From Apostichopus japonicus (lineage: Eukaryota > Echinodermata > Holothuroidea > Aspidochirotida > Stichopodidae): a stretch of DNA of 64,000 bases. The position numbers were made by a program, and so were the translations under genes. The stretch spans positions 30,469,960-30,533,959 of the forward strand of contig NC_092563.1 of the NCBI RefSeq assembly GCF_037975245.1, in the 5' to 3' direction. Positions within the stretch are counted from its first letter, which is position 1. Each line of letters opens with the position of its first letter. A model generated the notes under the pieces. That model saw only the letters and a list, made by a program, of their open reading frames with translations. It did not search any database and was not told the DNA's origin. This document shows, in pieces, positions 48,258-59,032 of this stretch.

Positions 48258-51200
48258 CTCAGTGAGAGAACATTAAGAAATAAGTCTTCTTTTGAATTAT
48301 TGATGAATCTAACAACTAAAACAAACAGAATAATTGTAATCACTGTTTTGTGCTAGTCAACAAATTTAACCAAGCCGTCAATGGATTAAAACTCACAATT
48401 AAAGATTTGCAACAGATTTAACTAGGAAACTCTTCTAGATTGTTTGTAACAAATGAAAATATTAGAGAAAATGGTAAGTAAATAAAGTTGTTTTGAATAT
48501 CAACAATTTCTCAGAAAAATCAGCTGAAATTCTTGTCTTTTTTCATAAATTTGAAATGAAAATTTATGAGTCAAGCTTAATAAACTGCATTCTAATGGAA
48601 TTAAGTATTAATAAGCATTTAAAATTGATCAACATCAATGGTCTGTGTATTAGACTTAATAGTCCAGTCACTTTAGTTGATAGCCTTCATTTGTTTAAAG
48701 AATCATTTGTCCAACCTAGACTAATAGCACTGTGTTTTACTAGTCTACAACACATCAAATTTAACATTGTGCCTTAAGTCATTCTTAAAGGAAGATAATT
48801 TCTACAACACAACTGGAGGTAACGAAATAGGACAGAATTGAGCAATTATTTTAAATTTATCAAGTTTACAAATTGATCTTTCAAAATTGATGACAAATTT
48901 CCTTCATATAGGTTACTGAATTTTTCATTCTACTTCATTGTAGATGTACATAATAAAATCTGTTATATATATATTGTTAGTGATTTTTATTAAGACATGA
49001 TAATAATGGAGCTACTCTTCAGGTAACCTTGAAAGGTTGACTTTTATAGTTTGTTTGACAAGATGTTTTAGAATCACCAAATGATCAGCCAAGCTCTACA
49101 GATCAGCAGTGAAAATTACAAAACATTCAGTTTATTGTTCCATCTTTAAAGCAGGGAGGTGTTAAAAAATGCAAACAAGCTTTTCACAGTTTGCATTCTT
49201 TGCTGGAACGATACAAAACTCTTTCTTGAATACGTACCTGATTATCATTTGCAGTGTGAACGAACTTACAAGAATTTACCTTCATAATTTACCCTCATCT
49301 CCACAGAATGCCACCAATACACATGTCTTAATTAGTTCTCACATTATACTTACAGATAACTTCTTTGGCTTAATGATAATTATTGTTTAGTTTTCTAGGT
49401 GAGCAAGATCATGAGGAATCACAAAGACTTACTTGAATTTGGGTTATTGCTGTCACATTGCAGTGGTGGTTTATTTGGTGCAATGACCCTTTTCAGTGAA
49501 ACATCTTCGATCCCAATTCTTCTGTTCAAAGGAGGCTCATGCAAGCCTAGGCAAAACTTTAACTGTCCTTACTTTTGCTTTACAAAGTGACAGGCTTTCT
49601 TGTGGTTTCACATTTCATCATTAATTGAGTTGAAACTTGAATATGGTAAGAACTGGTAAACTTAGTTTAATTCAGTGAAGTTAGCTTTCATAGAACTTCT
49701 GAACTTGAAATATTTCCCCCCTACAAAGAGAAGAGTGACATTAATTAATGCTGCTGTGATTGTAGGCAAATGCAGTGGAAATGGCAATACAATCATCCAT
49801 GTTATTGTTTCAATATTAATGACCACTATTAACTTTCTAGCACATTTGAGACACTATAATGTGACACTTATGTGAATTAAACAATAACCTTGCAAATTCC
49901 TTTCATTTTTGTTCAAGGTACATTGCAAAGCAGAAAATGCTGACTTTGCAAGAAAACCCATCAGTTTCATGCAGATTTACGTAATTGTCAGTTTTGGAAC
50001 AATATCCGCAGAATGTTTACTACTTAGTTAAAACCCTGACAACCAACTGGTATTAAAACAAAGTAAAATAACAATCACTGAAACAAAAGTATGAAGGGTT
50101 ATTTTTGTAAAGTTGAGCATCCTTGTACAGTGGTTTATAATGATTGCAGTAGCTACCTTTTGATTTTGTGTAATTGTGACTAAAGTACTGTTTGAAGGTT
50201 ACCAACTGAAACTCACACATGGAAGTTGATATCTTTGATCAGACCTCTTTGTAAGTACACAGTGCTACATATTTGTGTGTGTGGGGGGTGGGGTGGGGTG
50301 GGGGGGGGGCAGGGGGAGGGGAGGAAGGAGAGATATATTTCTAGTTGGAAGAATTATAATAGTCTTCCCAGGCCCCTTTGCTATACTCCAAGAAAAGATG
50401 AAAGGCTTCAAAGATATTAAATGACTGACTATAGTTACAAATATTTAGCTAACAATTGAAATTTCCTGCATAAGAAAAGCATTTCATATTCACTGATGCC
50501 AATAATTATATAAACAAGTAATTGCACTTCTTGCAAGGACAGCTCTCCTAGCAACTAAATGACTAGTTTGCTTTCCAAAGGAAACTGTTGAAATATAAAT
50601 TGATAGTTATTTGTTATCATAGATGAAGAACTATTTATGTCCCACTGAACTTAAGTAAATGAGCTAGTGTCAATATCCCAAAACTGTTAGCCAAATGTTT
50701 TGCTTCTCAAATCATGAATTTTCCTTACGATCCAATGAGCATATAATACACAAATTTACTATTAGCAATTGCTTGGTTTGGTATGTGGGCTGCACACACA
50801 CTACTTAATGGAGAAATATTTTAATTGCGATTTAATGTACACTATACACAAGAATTACCAGCCGTAACTGCATTCTACCTTTTTACCTGATTCTAAGACA
50901 TTAAACTCTCTGTTCTGAAGCAATTCTTTTCATCAACATATCTTCTTTGAAAGCTGTAAGCTAGACCTCAATTCAACAATTATAATAGATGGCAGTATTT
51001 TACATTAAACCTACAACAGATGAAAACTACTGAATTGTTCCAAAATTTCAAGCTAACATTAGACCCAAACCTCATCAAAGCTGTACTCACATAGTATGGC
51101 ATATATTTTATAAGTAAATGCTGTACAAAATCCTATGAAGAGATCCACCATATTCCTTCCCCCCCCCCCTCCCATTTTTTTGGTAGAGGACTAATTAATG

Positions 51201-51425
51201 GCGTTCGCCTCTAAATCAAGCCATCCTAATTTACGTCCTTCACACATCGGACTTCTATCCTGAGGAGCAAATATTTGATGGAATGTCTCATTTCACTTGA
51301 AAGATGCTTATTTCCACACATTATATACAATGTGAAAATTAATTTTACCGGCTTATTCTAATTTACAACCCCGAAAATATTGGGCTGCTCATAAGTTTTA
51401 ACTTTTTCATATTGCCCTTAATTTC
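48258..51425. other. anonymous DNA, probably intronic
   Basis: No exon confirmed. The G-rich tract at about 50276-50330 (GGGGTGGGGTGGGG-like) could form a G-quadruplex. C-run at about 51159-51169. Confidence 0.4.
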
Positions 51426-51429
51426 TCAA

Positions 51430-51700
51430 AAGGGAATTGTCACAACTACACAGCATTTGTAGCAGAAATTTCTTTTAGGAGAAGAAAGAAAAGTTGACAA
51501 CATGAAATATGCTAAATCAGTTGTAGCTCTGACAATTTTGACAGTTTCTTGAGGATCGTTATGAAACAGGATAAGGGCTTGTATCCTGCTGCCTCCATCT
51601 CCAATATTGAAAGTCTTTTGCTTTTTTTTGTTTGGATAAATGTTCTGGGATCCATACTGTTTGACATGGCATTCTTGAAAATCACAAATCATAATTTTCA
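51430..51700 (-). CDS. possible coding exon, boundaries uncertain
   Basis: The minus-strand frame contains KTFNIGDGGSRIQALILFHN and DPQETVKIVRATTDLAYFML, which read like an extracellular beta-rich domain. The acceptor may be TGATTTTCAAG near 51676; no convincing donor was found. It lies upstream of the LamG exons on the same strand. Confidence 0.3.
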
Positions 51701-51812
51701 CTTAGTTATGACGCTTGATTAAAATGACAACTTTGCAAACATTATTACCATACAGGAAGCCTATATGTCACACATACAGGAAACTGGAGCATCTTGCTAT
51801 GTACTCTCATAC

Positions 51813-51889
51813 AGGATTTCTTATATTTTCATTGACAGAAATATGAAACTGCAGTAAGGTGTGGATTTTCACTGTGGAGGTAGTTTCAG
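51813..51889 (-). CDS. possible 77-bp coding exon
   Basis: A minus-strand frame ETTSTVKIHTLLQFHISVNE ending NIRNP, with acceptor CTATTCGAAACAG and donor CCT|GTATGA. The phases (1 at the 5' end, 0 at the 3' end) do not link neatly to neighbours. Confidence 0.3.
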
Positions 51890-52542
51890 CTGTTTCGAAT
51901 AGATTGGTGTATAGAAAGTAAATAAGTAGTTTTTGTTGGTGGTACAAATTACATTGCAATCTTCTGTGCATGCAATCACCCATTGGAATATTCACGGCAC
52001 ACAAAAGCTATAATAGTTAAGAGACTGATATTGGGAGGAAATTGAGAACCACTGTTTGTAGTAGTTAAGGGATTCAAACCCAAAGTTCCTTTTAACTGAG
52101 CTCTGTGTGATATATCTTTCAAATGGTAGACTTCAGTACCCTTTAAATACCCCATGGGGCTCGGTCAAACAATCAAAAGTTTCATTGTTCTTTACATCAG
52201 GATGAATTTTTTTTTTTTGTGATTTTGATAATTTTGGATGCTTTCCCATAATTAATACAGTTGATATATCTATTTTATCTAATTTACATTCTAGATGTCA
52301 TTACTACTAGTATGTAAAAGTCACTGGTTGACGAAATATAACAACATGAAGGAAATTTAAGTTAATAACTCTCTCTAAGTAATCTGCTTTTATAAAGAAT
52401 CATTTACAAGGATGGCTAAGCTTTGATCAATAACCATCTCACTTTATGTAATATCCATTTGGTTTGATAAAATCAGCAACTGCAAAAGGCTACTTTCAGG
52501 GGAAAAACATACCATTTAATTGAAATCTAACTAACTAGAAAT
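51890..52542. other. anonymous DNA
   Basis: Poly-T run near 52206-52217. No gene or element boundary recognised before the Penelope-like element. Confidence 0.4.
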
Positions 52543-54792
52543 TGTAAAAGTAAGTTGGCCTGACGTTTCGATCCTAGCAGGATCTTCTTCAGAGGCTAAA
52601 TGACAAGTAACAGTAACAGAAGGGACAAAACACGCACAGAATACAGACAGGTTAATGAGCACGGTGAACACAATGAGATAGATGAAAGGGGATTATAAGT
52701 AGACAAGGGATGGAGAGAAGAAAGCAACAGGGGAAGAGGAGAGGTAGGAGATAAACAGTGGAGGGACAAAGAGAGGATTAAAGGAACAGGGTAGATTACT
52801 CTCACCAACAGGTTAACTTTCTTGATGTGACTGTTCGCAAGGAACACGGTTCTCTCTCTACAGACTTATACACCAAGCCCACAGACACACACCAGTATCT
52901 CGATTCTTCAAGCTGCCATCCCCGTCACTGCAAGTCTGGAATTGCCTACAGTCAAGCACTTCTTCTTCGTCGCATTTGCTCTAACAATTCCTCTTTCATT
53001 AGCCATACAGATGCTTTAGAAAAACACCTTACTGCCAGGGGTCAGTGCCAGAAGGGTGCGTGAAGCCATTCAAAGAGTCCGCTCCCTTTCCAGATCATCT
53101 ACTTTGGCAGTGAAGGGACGAGATTGCGACAACAAGATGCCCCTGGTTGTTACTTTCCACCCAAATCTTCCTCCTCTTCAGAAAATCACCTCTAACAACC
53201 ACAACATTCTCCTCACTTCAGATAGACTCCAACGAGCCGTCCCTGAAAAACCCATCATCGCCTACAGACGACCACGCAACCTACGAGACCTTCTTGTGCA
53301 TGCTGCTGTTCCACCTCTAACTTCTAACCCTACACCCATTCAGCATGGTACTTTCAAATGTGACCTACTTCGAGATGCATCGTCTGCAGCCACCACATTG
53401 TTGAATCCAATTCCATCACCAGCCACAGCTTGCAACTCACACACAAGACTAAGGGTCACATCACCGGCACTACATCAATGTCATCTATCTGATCTCTTGT
53501 AGAGTTTGCGGCATCCAGTATGTTGGCGAAACCAAAACCACCCCAATAAGCGATTCTATGGTCTACAGGGGATTGAATCCTTAGGTAGCCGTCCTGACCT
53601 AGTACAAATCAGCAGAGAGAGGCTGTGGATGCAACGCCTTCGCACCATTCAACCTCATGCAGGGATGTAAGTGCAGCGCAAAAAAAAAACCGGAAAACTA
53701 TTCGGAGACCCCGGGTGAATGCCGTCCTAACACATCCTACTCCTAGCTCTGACTACTTACACACTATCGTTATGTTAGGCTAGCTCAAAAGTATTAGCGC
53801 TAACACATCCTACTCCTAGTTCTGACTACTTACACACTATCGTTATGTTAGGCTAGCTCAAAGTTACAAATACGTCACAGCGAACTCCGGAATAAAAAAC
53901 AGTCTCACATTCGAATGCGATCACGAATATCAACTATCATATGCGTATCTCGTAGATTTCCGCCGCTCACAAATATCACAAGCGTTAATTCCGAAACTTA
54001 TGTCGAGCACCAGCAGTTAAGAAGATGTGAATTAGGCAAGGTTTTTCAACGACAGAAATGAGCTATGGCGATTTGAAGTTCACACGTACGCAACGATGTT
54101 CACATGGCACAATGTTGTACAGTTCAATGTGATGTGTAACAGGAAATGGTATTTTGGTTGATCGATGAGTGAAAATTGAAGTTAGCTTGCTGCAACGGGC
54201 CAGGCATTTTTGCCGCGTTGTGTCTTTGATATTCGTACAATTTTGTGGAAACTTTATTGGAATTTAAAAAAAAAAAAGGATTTCCGTAAAAATACGGAAG
54301 ACTTACATCCCTGCTCATGGGCTGAACATTCAGGAAGGACATGACTAACTTTTCTTCTGTCCCCCACTCCTTCTCCCCTTGTTCCCTCCCCCCCCCCTCA
54401 CTCATCTTCTCACAACTCTCTTCCCCTCCTTTTTTCTCCACGCCTTTCTGTCTTTGTCCCTTTCCAGTTTATTCCCTACCCTGTTCCTTTAATCCTCTCT
54501 TTGTCCCTCCACTGTTTATCTCCTACCTCTCCTCTTCCCCTGTTGCTTTCTTCTCTCCATCCCTTGTCTACTTATAATCCCCTTTCATTCTATCTCATTA
54601 TGTTCAAACTGCTCATTAACCTGTCTGTATTCTGTGTGTGTTTTTTGTCCCTTCTGTTACTGTTACTTGTCATTCAGCCTCTGAAGAAGATCCTGCTAGG
54701 ATCAAAACGTCAGGCCAACTTACTTTTACACATTCTATTACACAGGCTCTCTAGTGGATAAGCAGTTTGCTAACAGTTTTATTTTATTATAC
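52543..54792 (+). mobile_element. Penelope-like element, 5'-truncated, with inverted terminal segments
   Basis: The 254-bp left segment (52543-52796) is the inverted copy of the right segment (54476-54730). Both contain the hammerhead-like GAAGAAGATCCTGCTAGGAT box. The coding part (52797-53659 and 54320-54350) gives LSTDLYTKPTDTHQYLD, typical of the region after the Penelope reverse transcriptase core. Then comes a conserved linker (PLVVTFHPNLPPLQKI) and the start of a GIY-YIG endonuclease (VIYLISCRVCGIQYVGET near 53480-53535) with RERLWMQRLRTIQPH. At least two frameshifts separate these blocks and the RT catalytic core is absent, so the copy is dead. The tail after 54731 matches the tail of the 35.5 kb element. 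Confidence 0.9.
53660..54313. mobile_element. DNA transposon nested in the GIY-YIG region, 6-bp target duplication
   Basis: The ends are a perfect 13-bp inverted repeat CAGGGATGTAAGT (right end read in reverse). CTCATG flanks it at 53654-53659 and 54314-54319. Removing the insert and one CTCATG restores the Penelope reading frame across the site, which confirms both edges. The 654-bp body has a 73-bp tandem duplication (CTAACACATCCTACTCCTAG at 53727 and 53800) and no transposase frame. The CAGGG ends suggest hAT, but a 6-bp duplication is not the hAT rule; IS3EU or Dada-type superfamilies are alternatives. Confidence 0.88.
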
Positions 54793-55447
54793 CAAAACAG
54801 AGAAATGAAATCAGAATGAATTCAGTAGGAGAGGAGAGAGAAAGTGAGGGAGACTGGTTATCTTCATAGAAAGTACAATTTCTCCTCAAATGGGGAGGTA
54901 ATGCCTTTCACCTACATTTCCATCCCCTCTACTGCTCCCCCCCCCCTTCTTTAGGAACATGTGCAAGTAATGTAACAATTTCCCTCCTTGAATAGTTTTA
55001 AAGCCCTTGCAAACCATATGAACTGAATACAATATTTATGAACCACAATTTACTGCATCTTCCTAAGGCCACATTTCTCTTGGACAAGAAAATGTGCCCA
55101 GACCTTGCAAAGGATCAAGTAATACAAATCACATTTCTTGACAAAGAAAAATAAACCATTAAAAGGGAAGGTAAAGGCACATACAGTCACTAAGATCAAA
55201 TGATTTCTTTTCCCTCTCAAAATGAAGCAACATTAAATTTCCATAAAATATACAAATATGTGATATCCAAAACCTTCTCTCTATAACGCTATGGGGTTGG
55301 AGAAGGACATTTCGCTTCTTGGTTTACATAAATAACCAAAAGGGTTAAGTTATGTCAAGAAACACTGAAAGCACAGATTGGCAGTAAGAATTATATTAAT
55401 AAGTTAGGAATGTTATGATTTCTGTACTAAAACAGTGACATTTTTTG
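54793..55447. other. anonymous DNA
   Basis: C-rich tract at about 54935-54950. No exon recognised. Confidence 0.4.
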
Positions 55448-56107
55448 TTAAAGGAACAATCCATTAAGGGCCTCATTATGGGGATTCAGCATTTATGGAG
55501 AGATTGCTGACATATTGGTCATCACAGAACTGTAGATATGGATACTAATGCGCATCATCAAAACTGTTTGCAGATCTTCAAAGATTTTGTAAAGCACTGT
55601 GACATATCTATGTACTAGTTGTGAAAATATGATCTCTTCTTCAGTATAATTTACTTAAAAAATAGCTTCTAGTGATCAACTCATGTTGTCAAGTTTCGCG
55701 GAATGAGATATATGAAAATCCTGTTCACAAAACGCTCATGTTAGACTTCTGAATGGTAGATTTGGAAGGAAGAGTGCAGTTACCTTAGAGAGGGTCATTG
55801 AGGACACAGTGGTTGTTACCAGTCGTTAGGCTAGCTAGGATAGATCAGAGTACATACGTATGTGTTACCAGTCGTTAGGCTAGCTAGGGTAGATCAGAGT
55901 ACATACGTATGAGAGGAATCAAGTAAATAGATAGAACCAATTTGACTGTTGCTTTTGTGCATGGCTGGAGAGCGTCATTGGACTACACCTTATTAGAGAG
56001 TCATTCATGATTTAATCTAATACAGAAAAGTTACTGCAATATTTCATTCTTCTGGCTGTGTAATTTTAGGGGATAAAAATAACAGATTTTAAACCTAATT
56101 CCTTTAA
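55448..56107. mobile_element. possible TTAA-flanked MITE, weak
   Basis: The left edge TTAAAGGAACAATCC and the right edge, reverse complemented, TTAAAGGAATTAGG give a short (9-bp) inverted match including TTAA. The interior carries a 48-bp tandem duplication (GTTACCAGTCGTTAGGCTAG at 55815 and 55863). The short inverted repeat could be chance. Confidence 0.3.
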
Positions 56108-56697
56108 AGTAAGAGTATATACACGGTGCCAATCAAATGTGGCAAATTCTCTGTAAAATGTTGGTTTCCAATTTCTGATGGATATATTGAGAATATTGAT
56201 TTGAAGTTATCACCATTGTTGATAAATCAAAGTGAATCAATTTTCCCAAGGTGAATGAAAACCTCTTGTCCCTGTGTTGCCATTGTTCATGGTGTCATAT
56301 CCTTTACATCTTCAATTGATTTTTTTCACGCGATGTACAATTTCATAATTAATGGAAAGCTGAGCATTCAATTCTCAGTTCCGATATGGGTATGGCCTTG
56401 ATGCAACAGGTCATGAACATGATCCACTATGGATGTCTCCTTGTATATCATTGAGGGGGGAAATGAGAAAACTAAAGACAAGATTTTTTGTTCATGTTAG
56501 CTAGAATTAAAAAAAAAATTTAGATTTGGATAATCAAAAGTATTCTTTTGCTAAGAAGTGTTTTTTTTTCAAATGTAAACTCAAAATACACTATATGCAT
56601 ATGTTTCTGGTTGGATATTTCTCAATTGCAAGACTCTAGTCTTCCTATTTTCTATGACAAAAGAATTGAAATTTCAATGTTGAGCTTTCTGACATAC

Positions 56698-56918
56698 CTT
56701 ACTCCACATTCTGTGACAATTTTCTCAAGTTTAACTATTTCCCACTGTCTTAGTACCATATTATAGTCTATCCCAACATATGTGGTAAATCCGTATTCCA
56801 TGTCAAAGGCAGCACTTAGTTGAGTGATACCTACCTTGGACAAACTTTCGTTGTCACCAACAAAATACAGTCCAGCACCCCCACAAAATGTATAAACACA
56901 CTTGGGAGACCCGGCCCT
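56698..56918 (-). CDS. candidate coding exon with CGGAGLYF motif (Reelin-repeat-like)
   Basis: The minus-strand exon starts after TGTTTATGCCAATGTTAAG and ends at either GGA|GTAAGG or AAG|GTATGT. It encodes RAGSPKCVYTFCGGAGLYFV, then ITQLSAAFDMEYGFTTYVGI and RQWEIVKLEKIVTECG. The C-G-x-A-x-L-Y-F strand, a thirty-residue gap and an aromatic beta strand resemble Reelin-type subrepeats, but I am not sure. With the second donor its phase (two leftover bases) would suit the LamG exon at 48172-48257; intervening exons may exist. Membership of the same gene is inferred from strand and proximity. Confidence 0.5.
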
Positions 56919-57152
56919 CTTAACATTGGCATAAACATGATGTAAAAAAAAACTTTAAAAATATGACAAGTATGTACATGCAGTAAGAATAATTCAAGAT
57001 ATTAAAACTGCAAATCTATGCTCTATGTTTCCTCATTGGACCATAAATCTCATCATTTTGAAAAATATGATATTATTAAATAATGTCAAATTTGTTTGTC
57101 ATTTCTGACTGTTGGAATAAATCTTTGAAAACACAAATATTCATCTGAACAT
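56919..57152. other. anonymous AT-rich spacer
   Basis: Contains the pyrimidine tract upstream (on the minus strand) of the 56.7-56.9 kb exon acceptor; nothing else recognised. Confidence 0.4.
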
Positions 57153-59032
57153 AGGGAACTACTGCTGTAATGCATAGGGTATATTACAAAGTTGGATTAG
57201 GAACTACTGCTTAAACACATAGGGCATATTGCATAAGTTGCATTAGAAACGAATGCCGTAACACATAGGGCATATTGCATAAGTTGGATAAGGAACTACT
57301 GCTGTAACACATAGGGTATATTGCATAAGTTGGATTAGGAACTACTGCTGTAACGCATAGGGTATATTGCATAAGTTGGATAAGGAACTACTGCTGTAAT
57401 GCATAGGGTATATTGCATAAGTTGGATTAAGAACTACTGCTGTTACACATAGAATATATTGCATAAGTTGGATTAGGAACTACTGCTGTAACACATAGGG
57501 TATATTGCATAAGTTGGATTAGGAACTACTGCTGTAACACATAGGGTATATTGCATAAGTGGATTAAGAACTACTGCTGTAACACATAGGGTATATTACA
57601 TAAGTTGGATTAGGAACTACTGCTGTAACACATAGGGTATATTGCATAAGTTGGATTAGGAACTACTGCTGTAACACATAGGGTATATTGCATAAGTTGG
57701 ATTAAGAACTACTGCTGTTACACATAGAATATATTGCATAAGTTGGATTAGGAACTACTGCTGTAACACATAGGGTATATTGCATAAGTTGGATTAGGAA
57801 CTACTGCTGTAACACATAGGGTATATTGCATAAGTGGATTAAGAACTACTGCTGTAACACATAGGGTATATTGCATAAGTTGGATAAGGAACTACTGCTG
57901 TAACACATAGGATATATTGCATTAGATGGATTAGGAACTACTGCTGTAACACATAGGGTATATTGCATAAGTGGATTAAGAACTACTGCTGTAATGCGTA
58001 GGATATATTGCATAAGTTGGATAAGGAACTACTGCTGTAACACATAGGGTATATTGCATAAGTTGGATAAGGAACTACTGCTGTAACACATAGGGTATAT
58101 TGCATAAGTTGGATAAGGAACTACTGCTGTAACACATAGGGTATATTGCATAAGTGGATTAAGAACTACTGCTGTTACACATAGGGTATATTGCATAAGT
58201 TGGATAAGGAACTACTGCTGTAACACATAGGGTATATTGCATAAGTTGGATAAGGAACTACTGCTGTAACACATAGGGTATATTGCATAAGTGGATTAAG
58301 AACTACTGCTGTAATGCATAGGGTATATTGCATAAGTTGGATAAGTTGGATAAGGAACTACTGCTGTAACACATAGGGTATATTGCATAAGTTGGATAAG
58401 GAACTACTGCTGTAACACATATGGTATATTGCATAAGTGGATTAAGAACTACTGCTATAATGCATAGGGTATATTGCATAAGTTGGATAAGGAACTACTG
58501 CTGTAACACATAGGATATATTGCATAAGTTGGATAACTACTACTGCTGTAACACATAGGGTATATTGCATAAGTGGATTAAGAACTACTGCTGTAATGCA
58601 TAGGGTATATTGCATAAGTTGGATTAGGAACTACTGCTGTAACACATAGGATATATTGCATAAGTTGGATAAGGGACTACTGCTGTAACACATAGGATAT
58701 ATTGCATAAGTGGATTAAGAACTACTGCTGTAATGCATAGGGTATATTGCATAAGTTGGATAAGGAACTACTGCTGTAACACATAGGATATATTGCATAA
58801 GTTGGATAAGGAACTACTGCTGTAACACATAGGGTATATTGCATAAGTGGATTAAGAACTACTGCTGTAATGCATAGGGTATATTGCATAAGTTGGATAA
58901 GGAACTACTGCTGTAACACATAGGATATATTGCATAAGTTGGATAAGGAACTACTGCTGTAACACATAGGGTATATTGCATAAGTTGGATAAGGAACTAC
59001 TGCTGTAACACATAGGGTATATTGCATAAGAG
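57153..59032. repeat. 45-46-bp tandem array, about 41 copies, with trimeric higher-order repeat
   Basis: The unit reads AGGAACTACTGCTGTAACAC, ATAGGGTATATTGCATAAGT, TGGATT. A variant unit lacks one T (AAGTGGATTAAG). In the right part, units marked TAATGCATAGGG recur about every 136-137 bp (58594, 58731, 58868), showing a three-unit higher-order period. The array would lie upstream of the 56.7 kb exon on the minus strand. Confidence 0.96.
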
